NCBI GenBank assembly: GCA_009469665.1
Contig: SSTB01000122.1
Span: 1-17,309 of the forward strand
DNA length: 17,309 nt
Direction: 5' to 3'
Origin: Azonexaceae bacterium
Lineage (GTDB): Bacteria > Pseudomonadota > Gammaproteobacteria > Burkholderiales > Rhodocyclaceae
Below the pieces are notes generated by a model. That model was not told the DNA's origin. It saw only the letters and a list, made by a program, of their open reading frames with translations, and did not search any database. A program made the translations under genes and the position numbers. Positions within the stretch are counted from its first letter, which is position 1; every line of letters starts with the position of its first letter. This document shows positions 1 through 10,749 of the stretch, piece after piece.

Positions 1-82
1 CCACCATCTCCATGGCCTTGGTGATCTTGCGCGTGTTCTCGACGCTCTTGATCTTGTTGCGAATTTCCTTGCCGCTAGGCAT
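1..82 (-). CDS. atpG: ATP synthase F1 gamma subunit, N-terminal fragment (cut by window edge)
   Basis: Only the first 27 codons lie in the window and the rest runs off the left edge. The visible peptide begins MPSGKEIRNKIKSVENT and continues with RKITKAMEMV. This is the typical start of AtpG, the first helix of the central-stalk rotor that turns inside the alpha3beta3 hexamer. The ATG at 82 is preceded by AGGAG about 6 nt upstream, and the gene follows the atpA stop by 17 bp. It is the last visible gene of the atp operon; atpD and atpC would be expected beyond the edge. Confidence 0.93.
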   Translation of the reverse strand, partial: MPSGKEIRNKIKSVENTRKITKAMEMV

Positions 83-99
83 GGCGTTCTCCTAAGCGA

Positions 100-1638
<1,539 letters not shown>

Positions 1639-1647
1639 GAAATTCTC

Positions 1648-2196
1648 CTAGTGGTTCAGTGCCGTTGCCATGGCGTCGAGCTTGCCGCGGACTGAAGCAT
1701 CCAGCATCTGGTCGCCGACGATGACCTTGACGCCGCCAATGAGCTCTGGGTCGATTGACACCGAAGCTTCGAGCTTGGTCTTGAAGACCGTTTCGAGTTG
1801 CGGCACCAGTGCTTTCACCTGGGCATCGTCGAGGGGGAAGGCCGAAACGATCTCGGCTTGCTTGGTACCTTCTTCCGCTTGCTTGTAGCTTTCGTACAGG
1901 CCTGCGATTTCGGGCAAAAGCCCCAGACGGTCGTTGTTGGACAGCAGCTGGATGAAGTTCGACAGCTCCGCATCTACCGCCGACTCCTTGGCGGAAGCGC
2001 AGGCAGACCGGAAGAGGTCGACCAGTTGCGTGGCCGCCACGTTGGGGTCACCGATGGCCGCGCGGGCCTCGGGATTGGCTGCCACCTGACCGAGTAGAGC
2101 GATCTGCTCGGCCCACTTGGCCAGCTTGCCGCTATCCTTCGCAGCCCGGAAAAGGGCCTCGGCGTAGGGACGGGCGATAGTTACGGACTCGGCCAT
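1648..2196 (-). CDS. atpH: ATP synthase F1 delta subunit
   Basis: A 182-residue protein starting MAESVTIARPYAEALF, the hallmark N-terminal helix of the delta/OSCP family. The C-terminal part contains the conserved stretch with SIDPELIGGVKVIVGDQMLD, which corresponds to the family signature around the I-G-G-V motif. Delta sits on top of the F1 head and ties it to the b-subunit stator. The gene begins 1 bp after the atpF stop, so its SD-like AGGG lies inside the atpF end. Its stop overlaps the atpA ribosome binding site. Confidence 0.97.
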   Translation of the reverse strand: MAESVTIARPYAEALFRAAKDSGKLAKWAEQIALLGQVAANPEARAAIGDPNVAATQLVDLFRSACASAKESAVDAELSNFIQLLSNNDRLGLLPEIAGLYESYKQAEEGTKQAEIVSAFPLDDAQVKALVPQLETVFKTKLEASVSIDPELIGGVKVIVGDQMLDASVRGKLDAMATALNH

Positions 2197-2197
2197 A

Positions 2198-2668
2198 TTA
2201 CAAGCCCTGCTTCAGGGCGCCCAGCATATCGGCATGCACGGACGCGTTGATTTCCTTGCGCAGGATCTTCTCGGCACCGGCAACCGCCAGTTCGGCGACG
2301 CGCTCACGCAATTGCTGCTTGGCACGTTCGACTTCCTGTTCGATTTCCGCCTTGGCACCGGCGACGACCTTGTCGGCCTCCACCTTGGCATTGCCCTTGG
2401 CTTCCTCGACGATCTGCTGCGCACGCTTTTCGGCTTGGGCGACGAGATCCGCGGACTTCTCCTTGGCTTCCCGCAGCGCCTCGGCGGAACGCTTGGCGGC
2501 GAGCTCTTGCTCGTTCTTGCCACGTTCGGCCGCAGCCAGGCCTTCAGCGATCTGGGATTGACGGTCGGCCATCGCCTTTTGCAGCGGCGGCCAGACATAC
2601 TTCATCGTGATCCAGATGAAGATCGCAAACCAGATTGCCTGGCCAATCAGTGTAGCGTTGATATTCAC
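2198..2668 (-). CDS. atpF: ATP synthase Fo b subunit
   Basis: A 156-residue protein matching the usual b length. One N-terminal membrane span (about residues 4-25, with [19 protein letters not shown]) is followed by a long charged, alanine-rich helix (about 30-145) typical of the dimeric peripheral stalk. The start codon is GTG at 2668, supported by a strong AGGAGG five bases upstream and by the family start [13 protein letters not shown]. It lies between atpE (37-bp gap) and atpH (1-bp gap). Confidence 0.97.
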   Translation of the reverse strand: MNINATLIGQAIWFAIFIWITMKYVWPPLQKAMADRQSQIAEGLAAAERGKNEQELAAKRSAEALREAKEKSADLVAQAEKRAQQIVEEAKGNAKVEADKVVAGAKAEIEQEVERAKQQLRERVAELAVAGAEKILRKEINASVHADMLGALKQGL

Positions 2669-2673
2669 GCTAA

Positions 2674-2679
2674 CCTCCT
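2674..2679 (-). promoter_or_regulatory. Strong Shine-Dalgarno deciding the atpF GTG start
   Basis: AGGAGG reads on the minus strand with five bases (TTAGC) before the GTG at 2668. There is no in-frame ATG nearby, so this site is what fixes the non-ATG start of atpF. Confidence 0.85.
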
Positions 2680-2705
2680 GGTAAGTTGGGTTTCAGGGGC
2701 GCGGA

Positions 2706-2980
<275 letters not shown>

Positions 2981-3038
2981 AGTAAGTTAAAAAGGGTGCT
3001 GCGGGGTTGAAAGTAGAACGACGACGAACTGCGAAAGC

Positions 3039-4212
<1,174 letters not shown>

Positions 4213-4238
4213 GACGGGCCTCGGTCTAAAGCGGCGCA

Positions 4239-4267
4239 ACTCTAACAGACGCTCAAAATTCAGTCAA
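4239..4267 (-). promoter_or_regulatory. atpI: Candidate sigma70 promoter for the atp operon
   Basis: On the minus strand TTGACT (4267-4262) and TAGAGT (4244-4239) are spaced by exactly 17 bp. The -35 matches consensus at five of six positions and the -10 at four of six. Transcription would begin near 4232, leaving about 20 nt before the TTG at 4212. The gene order supports an atp promoter here, but no start site is proven. Confidence 0.5.
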
Positions 4268-4304
4268 TTGTGTTGCAGTGCAGCAATTGGCCCACTATGC
4301 CAAT

Positions 4305-4332
4305 CGACAGGGCTTCCCAGCCCTTCGTGTCG
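4305..4332 (-). other. Hairpin in the parB-atpI gap
   Basis: AGGGCT and AGCCCT form a perfect 6-bp stem around a 4-base loop, and flanking CGAC/GTCG can extend it across a small bulge. It lies just after the parB stop. There is no following T-run, so it is not a standard intrinsic terminator. It could attenuate or process the par-atp read-through transcript. Confidence 0.4.
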
Positions 4333-4341
4333 TGACAAAAT

Positions 4342-5199
4342 TCAGGCCCGGAAACGCTGAAGCAGTCCATCCAGTTGCTCCAGATCGCCGAATTCGATGG
4401 TGACCTTTCCCTTGCCCTTGGCGCTCGCCTGGATGGCAACCACGGCACCAAGGCTGTCGGAAAGTTCTTCCTGCAAGCGCAAGAGATCGCGATTGACCGG
4501 CTTGGCCGCTGGCGCCGGGGGCGGGATGAGGAGCTGCTGAACGAGACGCTCGGCTTCGCGGACCGAAAGGCCTTTCTGCACGATGGTCTGGGCGGCACCG
4601 ACCTGCTGGCCAGCCTTGAGGGGCAGCAGGGCGCGGGCGTGGCCCATGTCCAGCTTACCGCTCATGAGCAGTTCCTGCACCGGCGCGGAAAGCTGCAATA
4701 GACGAAGCAGGTTGGAGGTCGCCGGACGGGAGCGGCCGACGGCATCTGCCGCCTGTTCATGGGTGAGGCCAAATTCGTCCACCAGGCGCTTGATGCCCTG
4801 GGCTTCCTCCAAGGGGTTGAGGTTTTCGCGCTGGATATTCTCGATGAGTGCCATGGCCAGGGCCTGCTCGTCGGCAATGGCCCGTACCAGGACGGGCACC
4901 TCGGCGAGGGAGGCGAGTTGGGCGGCACGCCAGCGGCGCTCGCCAGCAACGATCTCGTAGCGTTCAGCGCCAGGGGTAGCATCCACCACCCGCACCAGGA
5001 TGGGCTGCATGACGCCCTGGGCCTTGATCGAGGCGGCGAGTTCGGCGAGGGAGGTTTCGTCCATGCGGGTGCGGGGCTGGTACTTGCCCGGGCGCAGGCG
5101 ATCCACGGGCAGCAGGCGCTGCTCGTCGGCGTGCTGTTCTTCCTTGCCCGACAGGAGGGCGTCGAGCCCACGGCCGAGGCCCTTCATCTTGATCATCAT
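4342..5199 (-). CDS. parB: Chromosome partition protein ParB (Spo0J family)
   Basis: A 285-residue protein with the chromosomal ParB plan. The N-terminal KGLGRGLDALL (about 6-16) is the ParA-contacting tail. The CTP-binding clamp domain has GERRWRA (86-92) and ENIQREN (120-126). A helix-turn-helix for parS lies around 147-167 (THEQAADAVGRSRPATSNLL), and the C-terminal dimerisation segment ends with FGDLEQLDGLLQRF. It loads on parS and slides as a clamp to segregate origins. The ATG at 5199 overlaps the parA stop by 4 bp, and AAGGAT lies upstream. In-frame Met codons at residues 2 and 5 are alternative starts. Confidence 0.97.
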   Translation of the reverse strand: MMIKMKGLGRGLDALLSGKEEQHADEQRLLPVDRLRPGKYQPRTRMDETSLAELAASIKAQGVMQPILVRVVDATPGAERYEIVAGERRWRAAQLASLAEVPVLVRAIADEQALAMALIENIQRENLNPLEEAQGIKRLVDEFGLTHEQAADAVGRSRPATSNLLRLLQLSAPVQELLMSGKLDMGHARALLPLKAGQQVGAAQTIVQKGLSVREAERLVQQLLIPPPAPAAKPVNRDLLRLQEELSDSLGAVVAIQASAKGKGKVTIEFGDLEQLDGLLQRFRA

Positions 5200-5957
5200 G
5201 CGGCGATCCTTTCGAGGATTTCTTGGGCCAGGGCGCTGTAGGCCTGGGCACCCCTGGAGCTTTTGTCGAAGGCGATGACCGGCTTGCCGAAGGACGGCGC
5301 TTCGGCGAGACGGACATTGCGCGGGACGATGGTGCGATACACCTTGGCGCCGAAATGGCTCTCCAGTTCAGCCGAAACTTGCTGGGTGAGCGTGCTCTGC
5401 GGGTTATACATGGTGCGCAGCAGGCCTTCGATCTCCAGCCTGTGATTGAGGTGGGTACGCACCTTGCGCAGGGTTTCGACCAGATCGGAAAGCCCCTCCA
5501 GGGCGTAGTACTCGCACTGCATGGGAATGAGCACGGCGTCGGAAGCGACGAGACCATTCACGGTGAGCATGTTGAGGGCAGGCGGGCAGTCGATGAGCAC
5601 AAAGTCATAGCGGGATCCGGCGGCCGCGATGGCGTCGCGCAGACGGAACTCCCGTGCCTCCACATCGATCAGTTCGACCTCCGCGCCGGCCAGTTCGCGA
5701 TTGGCGGGAAGGATGTCAAAGCCGAATTCGGTGGGCAGGCAGACTTCTTTCAGGGAGGCCAGCCCCAGGAGAAGCTGGTACACCGTGGGCAGCGCCTCCT
5801 TCTTTGTGATGCCGGAACCCGTGGTGGCGTTGCCCTGGGGATCGAGATCGATGAGCAGGACGCTGCGGCCGGCTGCGGCCAGACTGGCGGCCAGATTGAC
5901 TGCCGTCGTGGTCTTGCCGACGCCGCCCTTCTGGTTGGTGATGGCGAGAATTCTCAT
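5196..5957 (-). CDS. parA: Chromosome partition ATPase ParA (Soj/MinD superfamily)
   Basis: A 253-residue protein starting [17 protein letters not shown]. The deviant Walker A KGGVGKTT spans about 10-17 and includes the signature lysine. Walker A' follows at [14 protein letters not shown], and Walker B is [12 protein letters not shown]. It matches chromosomal Soj-type ParA, which lacks the N-terminal DNA-binding domain of plasmid type Ia proteins. It forms the nucleoid-bound ATP gradient that moves ParB-parS. It overlaps both neighbours (rsmG and parB) by ATGA. The start is fixed by the motif position and the coupling. Confidence 0.98.
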   Translation of the reverse strand: MRILAITNQKGGVGKTTTAVNLAASLAAAGRSVLLIDLDPQGNATTGSGITKKEALPTVYQLLLGLASLKEVCLPTEFGFDILPANRELAGAEVELIDVEAREFRLRDAIAAAGSRYDFVLIDCPPALNMLTVNGLVASDAVLIPMQCEYYALEGLSDLVETLRKVRTHLNHRLEIEGLLRTMYNPQSTLTQQVSAELESHFGAKVYRTIVPRNVRLAEAPSFGKPVIAFDKSSRGAQAYSALAQEILERIAA

Positions 5958-6571
5958 GGAGCGGCTTTCAGAACGATCAGGTGGCGTTCGGCGTCGAGGC
6001 CTGGAACGGTGAGTGGATGGACGGCGTCGACCACCACGCCGCTGGGCAGGGCGGCCATTTCCGCCACCGGGTGCAGCCCCTTCATGGCCAACCAACGCCC
6101 CCCGGGCGCTAGGAGATGCCGGGTCACCCCAACGAAGGCGGCGAGGTCGGAAAAGGCGCGGGAGACGATCTGGGCAAAGCTGCCCGACAGGGCTTCGACC
6201 CGGCCGTGGAGGGCGACGACATTGCCCAGTCCTAACTCGATGGCCGCTTGACGCTGGAAGCTGGTCTTCTTGTCCACCGCGTCGATCAGAGTAACCGCCA
6301 GGGCCGGCCGGGCGATGGCCAGGGGAATGCCGGGCAGGCCGCCGCCGCTGCCCACGTCGAGCAGGGGTTCCTCTCCGACCCAGGGAAGGATGGCCAGGGA
6401 ATCGAGAATGTGGTGGGCCAGGGCCTGCTCGGGATCCCGAATCGCCGTCAGGTTGTAGGTGCGGTTCCATTTGAGCAGCAGGTCGCGGAAGGCGAGCAGC
6501 GCCTCCCGGGCCGGCACGGTCAGGTCGCCCCCCAGGCTGGCGAGGCCGGCATCCAGGGCAGCGCGATTCAT
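5954..6571 (-). CDS. rsmG: 16S rRNA (guanine527-N7)-methyltransferase RsmG
   Basis: A 205-residue protein (formerly GidB) that uses SAM to methylate G527 of 16S rRNA. Visible motifs are the substrate-side [13 protein letters not shown] (about 35-47) with HHILDSLA, the SAM-binding [16 protein letters not shown] (70-85), and the acidic [13 protein letters not shown] segment ([14 protein letters not shown]). SRAF follows near the catalytic core. The ATG at 6571 overlaps the mnmG stop by 4 bp, and the stop overlaps parA by 4 bp. The length is normal. Confidence 0.97.
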   Translation of the reverse strand: MNRAALDAGLASLGGDLTVPAREALLAFRDLLLKWNRTYNLTAIRDPEQALAHHILDSLAILPWVGEEPLLDVGSGGGLPGIPLAIARPALAVTLIDAVDKKTSFQRQAAIELGLGNVVALHGRVEALSGSFAQIVSRAFSDLAAFVGVTRHLLAPGGRWLAMKGLHPVAEMAALPSGVVVDAVHPLTVPGLDAERHLIVLKAAP

Positions 6572-8457
6572 GCCGCCTCGCGTCCCGCGCCGGAGCGCCT
6601 CAGGTGGATGAGCAGCAGCGAGATGGCGGCCGGGGTGACGCCCTGGACGCGCGAGGCCTGGCCGATGGTCTGGGGCCGATGCAGGGTGAGCTTCTGCTTC
6701 ACTTCGTTGGACAGGCCGGCCACGGTGCCGTAATCCAGATCCTCGGGCAGAAAGGTGCTCTCGTAGCTGGCCGACTTGGCTACTTCCTCCGCCTGGCGGT
6801 CGATGTAGCCCTGGTACTTGGCGGAAATCTCCAGTTGCTCGACGACCAGCGGGTCGCTCTGGCCTTCGCCGGCGCCGGGCAGGGAAAGCAGGCTGGCGTA
6901 GCTCACTTCCGGCCGGCGCAGCAGTTCGAACAGGTTGTACTCGTGGTCGATGGCCTTGCCCAGGACGCGGATGCAGTCCTCGGCCGGCGTGATTTTGGGA
7001 TTGACCCAGGTGGACTTCAGGCGCTCCTGCTCGGCGGCGATGGCATCGCGCTTGCGGCAGAAGGCATCCCAGCGGGCGTCGCCGACGAGGCCCAGTTGGC
7101 GGCCCTGCTCGGTGAGGCGCAGATCCGCGTTGTCTTCGCGCAGGCTCAGGCGGTATTCGGCCCGGCTTGTAAACATCCGGTAGGGGTCGGAGACACCGCG
7201 GGTGATGAGATCGTCCACCAGCACGCCGAGGTAGGCCTCGTTGCGCTTGGGGCACCAGCCTTCCTGGCCATTGGCGTAGCGTACGGCGTTGATGCCCGCG
7301 AGCAGACCCTGGGCGGCAGCCTCTTCATAGCCGGTGGTGCCGTTGATCTGGCCGGCGAAGAAGAGGCCGGCAATAGCCTTGGTCTCCAGGGTGTCCTTGA
7401 GGCCGCGCGGGTCGTAGAAATCGTATTCGATGGCGTAGCCTGGGCGAAGGATGTGGCAGTTCTCCAGGCCGCGGATCGAGCGCACCAGAGCGAGCTGGAT
7501 GTCGAAGGGCAGGCTGGTCGATACCCCGTTGGGGTAGATCTCGTGAGTGGTCAGGCCTTCAGGCTCGAGAAAGACGTTGTGCTGACTCTTGTCGGCGAAA
7601 CGGTGGATCTTGTCCTCGATCGACGGGCAATAGCGCGGCCCGACGCCTTCGATGACGCCCGTGTACATCGGCGAACGGTCCAGGCCGCTGCGGATGATGT
7701 CGTGGGTACGTTCGTTGGTCTCGGTGATCCAGCAGGGCAACTGCTGCGGATGCTGGGCGGCGTTGCCGAGGAAGGAGAAGACCGGCAGTGGATCGTCCGA
7801 GTGCTGCTCCTCCATCACCGAAAAATCGATGGTCTTCCCGTCGAGGCGCGGCGGGGTGCCGGTCTTGAGCCGCCCTTGGGGCAGGTTCAGCTCCTTCAGG
7901 CGGGCGGCCAGCGAGACAGAAGGAGGGTCGCCCATGCGGCCGCCCGTGTAGTTTTCCAGGCCGACGTGGATCTTGCCATTAAGGAAAGTGCCGGCGGTCA
8001 GCACCACGGCATCCGCCATAAAGCGGATGCCCAGTTGGGTCACGGCGCCGGCCACGCGCTCGCCCTCGACGATGAGGTCGTCGCAAGCCTGGGCGAAAAT
8101 GGTCAAGTTGGGCTGGTTTTCCAGGCGCGTGCGGATGGCCTGCTTGTACAACACGCGATCGGCCTGGGCGCGGGTGGCGCGCACCGCCGGACCTTTCGAG
8201 GCATTGAGAATGCGGAACTGGATACCGGCCTCGTCGGTGGCCGCCGCCATGGCACCGCCCAGGGCATCGACCTCGCGCACCAGATGGCCCTTGCCGATGC
8301 CGCCGATGGACGGGTTGCAGCTCATGGCCCCGAGGGTGTCGAGGTTATGGGTCAGCAGCAGCGTGCTGGCTCCCGCCCGGGCTGCGGCGAGCGCGGCCTC
8401 GGTGCCGGCGTGGCCGCCACCGACGACGATGACATCGAATCGGGAGGGGTAGAGCAT
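6568..8457 (-). CDS. mnmG: tRNA uridine-5-carboxymethylaminomethyl modification enzyme MnmG (GidA)
   Basis: A 629-residue FAD protein that, with MnmE, installs the cmnm5 group at U34 of certain tRNAs. It has the dinucleotide-binding [12 protein letters not shown] (11-22), the conserved cysteine motif [14 protein letters not shown] (about 47-60), a GTPPRLDG segment, YCPSIEDKI, and the C-terminal MnmE-interacting region with [14 protein letters not shown]. The length matches E. coli MnmG. I placed the start at the ATG at 8457 because the Rossmann motif begins at residue 11; the reading frame stays open upstream but gives no family-like sequence. It is the first gene of the overlapping mnmG-rsmG-parA-parB set. 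Confidence 0.97.
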   Translation of the reverse strand: MLYPSRFDVIVVGGGHAGTEAALAAARAGASTLLLTHNLDTLGAMSCNPSIGGIGKGHLVREVDALGGAMAAATDEAGIQFRILNASKGPAVRATRAQADRVLYKQAIRTRLENQPNLTIFAQACDDLIVEGERVAGAVTQLGIRFMADAVVLTAGTFLNGKIHVGLENYTGGRMGDPPSVSLAARLKELNLPQGRLKTGTPPRLDGKTIDFSVMEEQHSDDPLPVFSFLGNAAQHPQQLPCWITETNERTHDIIRSGLDRSPMYTGVIEGVGPRYCPSIEDKIHRFADKSQHNVFLEPEGLTTHEIYPNGVSTSLPFDIQLALVRSIRGLENCHILRPGYAIEYDFYDPRGLKDTLETKAIAGLFFAGQINGTTGYEEAAAQGLLAGINAVRYANGQEGWCPKRNEAYLGVLVDDLITRGVSDPYRMFTSRAEYRLSLREDNADLRLTEQGRQLGLVGDARWDAFCRKRDAIAAEQERLKSTWVNPKITPAEDCIRVLGKAIDHEYNLFELLRRPEVSYASLLSLPGAGEGQSDPLVVEQLEISAKYQGYIDRQAEEVAKSASYESTFLPEDLDYGTVAGLSNEVKQKLTLHRPQTIGQASRVQGVTPAAISLLLIHLRRSGAGREAA

Positions 8458-8501
8458 GGGAGTTTGGAATCCGCGCCCGTGTCCAGGCAGGAGGGAGCGA
8501 G

Positions 8502-8531
8502 ATTTTACGTCAGAGGGCTGAAAATTAACAG
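8502..8531 (-). promoter_or_regulatory. mnmG: Weak candidate promoter for mnmG
   Basis: TAAAAT (8507-8502, five of six to the -10 consensus) is preceded at 18 bp by CTGTTA, a poor -35. It lies in the only A/T-rich patch of the 147-bp divergent gap 8458-8604 and would give a leader of about 40 nt. No clear Shine-Dalgarno precedes the mnmG ATG. The same patch may also serve the plus-strand gene. Confidence 0.3.
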
Positions 8532-8604
8532 AAATCGGCCGGCTCCCTTGTCCCTGCCGAGGTCTTCCAGTACCGTGGAGGGCACCCGATCCCCCCGTGC
8601 AGCC

Positions 8605-10299
8605 ATGGACGCCCTGGATAACGACGAGATGCTGCTGGTGCTCCAGCAGGCCCTCACCAAGAAGCGGGTCCTCATCGTGGACCGCCACCCTCCCGCCAGG
8701 GAGTCCCTGCGCGTCATGCTTTCGGCCCTGGGCGTCGCCGCGGTGCACGGGGCCGGCAATACGGCCGAGGTCATCCGTCAGGTCAAGGGCAACCGCTTCG
8801 ACATCGTCCTGTCGGATTTCATCCTGGAGGACGGCCGCGACGGCCAGCAACTCCTGGAAGAATTGCGCCATGCCCACCTGATTCCCCTATCCACGGTCTA
8901 TCTCATCATCACCGGCGAGCGCGGCTACAACAATGTCGTCGCCCTGGCCGAACTGGCGCCCGACGACTACCTCATCAAGCCCTTCAACGCGGAGCAGTTG
9001 CAACAGCGCCTAGTGCGGGCCATCTACAAGAAGCATGTGCTGCGCCACATCTACGAGCAGATCGAGCGAGGTGCCCTGCAGGAGGCCGTGGTGGCCTGCG
9101 ACCGCGTCGTGCAACAGCAACCCAACTACCTCTACGACGCCCTGCGCTTCAAGGGCGAATTGCTGCACTCCCTGGGCAGGACCGCGGAGGCCGAAGCGGT
9201 GTACCGGCGCGTCCTCGAAGGGCGGGTGGTGCCCTGGGCCAAGATGGGTCTGGCTGCGGCCCTCAAGGAGCGCGGCGCCCTGGAGGAAGCCGGCAAGCTC
9301 GCCAGCCAGATCACTGTCGAGTCCCCGGAGTTTCTCGCCGCCTACGATTTTCTGGCCGCCGTAGAGGAAGCCCGCGGCCATCCCGAGGTGGCTCAGGAGG
9401 CGCTGCAAAGAGCGGCCCAGGTATCGCCCAACAACACGCTGCGGCAGCGCCTGGTAGGCGACATCGCGGCGCGCAACGGCGACCTCCTGGCGGCGGAAAA
9501 GGCCTACGGCAAGGTACTCGAACGTCACCGCGGCTCCAGCCTGAAGACGGTGGATGACTTCGCCAATCTGGCCCGGGTGCTGATAGAGCGGGGCGACAGC
9601 AGCGCCTCCCGCCGCGTGGTGGCTGAACTGCGCCGCGACTGGCGGGGCGACAAGCTGGCCGAACTCGCCGCCCTCTCCGCCGAGAGCCTCTGTGCCCAGG
9701 CCGACGGCGAGAGCGCCAAGGCCAGGCAACTGGCCGAGCAGGCCCTCGACATGCAGCAGGAGGTGGCGAAAGAGTGCGCCGAAAGGGGCAAACCCCTTTC
9801 GCAGCGGGTGGTGGTCGATCTGGCCCACGCCTGCTTCGCCACCGGCAAGGGCGACGCCGGCAAGGCCCTCATCCGCCAGGTGGCGGCGGAAAACAACGAG
9901 GACCGACAACTCCTCGGCCACATCGGCAATGTTTTCGAGAAGACCGGCCAGGGCGATGCGGGCCGGGAACTGCTCGACCAGGTGAGCCGGGAAATCGTCG
10001 AACTCAACAACCGGGGCGTCCTGGCAGCCCGCAGCGGCGACTTCGAGGGCTCGGTCCGGCTACTCATGCAGGCGGCCGACCAGGTACCCAATCTGCAATT
10101 CCTCATCAACGCCGCCAAGGCCATTTTCACCCTCCTGGACCGCTCGGGCTGGGACGCCGATCTGGCGGCCCGCGGCTGGCAGTACCTGGAAAAGGCGCAG
10201 CAGAAGGACCGCCGCAGCCCCAAGGTCATCTCGGCGCGGGAACTCTACACCAGCGTGGCCCACAAGTACGGCGTTGCGGAACCGGAGCAGCGGCGCTGA
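8605..10299 (+). CDS. REC-TPR response regulator with degenerate acidic pocket
   Basis: A 564-residue protein. Residues about 20-140 are a CheY-like receiver: phosphoacceptor Asp71 in [10 protein letters not shown], switch Thr103 in IITGERGY and Lys125 in DDYLIKPF. The usual acidic pair is replaced by Asp26-Arg27 (LIVDRHPP), so Mg2+ binding may be altered. Residues about 150-520 are tetratricopeptide-like helix pairs (for example [20 protein letters not shown] and [17 protein letters not shown]). There is no DNA-binding or enzymatic output, so it probably acts by protein contact. It is a full-length paralogue of the protein at 15083-16444. Start uncertain: GTG 8575 and ATG 8632 are in-frame alternatives and no good RBS is visible. 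Confidence 0.9.
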   Translation: MDALDNDEMLLVLQQALTKKRVLIVDRHPPARESLRVMLSALGVAAVHGAGNTAEVIRQVKGNRFDIVLSDFILEDGRDGQQLLEELRHAHLIPLSTVYLIITGERGYNNVVALAELAPDDYLIKPFNAEQLQQRLVRAIYKKHVLRHIYEQIERGALQEAVVACDRVVQQQPNYLYDALRFKGELLHSLGRTAEAEAVYRRVLEGRVVPWAKMGLAAALKERGALEEAGKLASQITVESPEFLAAYDFLAAVEEARGHPEVAQEALQRAAQVSPNNTLRQRLVGDIAARNGDLLAAEKAYGKVLERHRGSSLKTVDDFANLARVLIERGDSSASRRVVAELRRDWRGDKLAELAALSAESLCAQADGESAKARQLAEQALDMQQEVAKECAERGKPLSQRVVVDLAHACFATGKGDAGKALIRQVAAENNEDRQLLGHIGNVFEKTGQGDAGRELLDQVSREIVELNNRGVLAARSGDFEGSVRLLMQAADQVPNLQFLINAAKAIFTLLDRSGWDADLAARGWQYLEKAQQKDRRSPKVISARELYTSVAHKYGVAEPEQRR

Positions 10300-10300
10300 G

Positions 10301-10319
10301 CGACGCGGGTCCAGCGTCG
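10301..10319 (+). terminator. Hairpin immediately after the REC-TPR gene
   Basis: CGACGC and GCGTCG form a perfect 6-bp GC-rich stem around a 7-base loop, starting 1 base after the stop codon neighbourhood. No T-run follows, so intrinsic termination is only possible, not shown. Confidence 0.35.
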
Positions 10320-10331
10320 GGCACGGCCGGG

Positions 10332-10512
10332 CCTGGTAGCCTGACCCACAGATGACGCAACATGAAAGCTTGTCTTTGCCTCCCTGGCGTTGTTGCTCAT
10401 CCTCGCAATAGCTTCGGCTATTGCTGCCGGGGTTTGCAACTTCGGCGCCTAGCCAGAGAAGCAAATCCTTCGCTTTCATCCTGTTCCGCAACCTGTGGGT
10501 CAGGCTACTAGG
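10332..10512. repeat. 181-bp imperfect palindromic intergenic element (MITE-like)
   Basis: The outer arms 10332-10351 and 10493-10512 are inverted repeats matching at 19 of 20 bases; the core TAGCCTGACCCACAG is perfect. Inside, the two halves remain alignable on opposite strands (shared blocks ATGAAAGC, TTTGC, CTGGC, GTTGC, CAATAGC). The centre holds a perfect 8-bp stem with a TTCG loop, GCAATAGC-TTCG-GCTATTGC, at 10405-10424. The whole can fold into one long cruciform or RNA hairpin. It encodes no transposase. Composition is less G/C-rich than the flanking genes. It may be a non-autonomous mobile repeat or a dispersed structural element; no target-site duplication is evident. Confidence 0.75.
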
Positions 10513-10749
10513 GCGGCGGGGCGAAATGTTCACGGATTCCCGGTTCGGCCCCCGATGCCGGCCAGAGCAGCAAAGTGGGCACACCTGGAAGCAATACCGA
10601 GTGTCGCGGGAACGCCCTCGGCCTGCACGCCGGACGAAGCTGGGGCACGCCCCGCCGCAACATCCTGTAAAAATTCCCCGGGCCTCGGCGTCGGTCCGAA
10701 AGACAGTTGGCGCGTTACTCTCTCCACTCCCTACGGACCGGTACGCCCC
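10513..10749. other. Non-coding stretch before the FecR/DUF6600 gene
   Basis: This is the second part of the 450-bp gap between 10299 and 10750. I see no convincing gene. A frame open through this stretch into the next CDS lacks family-like sequence. A short A-rich patch (TGTAAAAATT near 10667-10676) could hold a -10, but no matching -35 is visible, and no clear Shine-Dalgarno precedes the ATG at 10750. Confidence 0.4.

Noticed and set aside
4240..5957. parS site expected near parAB
   Set aside because: I saw no copy of the TGTTTCACGTGAAACA-type palindrome here or elsewhere in the window; sites probably lie outside it.
6604..8604. Long plus-strand extension in frame with the REC-TPR gene
   Set aside because: It runs antisense through mnmG and has no domain. 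The receiver begins about 20 residues after the ATG at 8605, so the extension is a shadow.
8887..8895. Possible DnaA box (TATCCACGG) near mnmG, considered as an origin
   Set aside because: It matches only partly, is single, and lies inside a coding region. No cluster or A/T-rich unwinding region is present.
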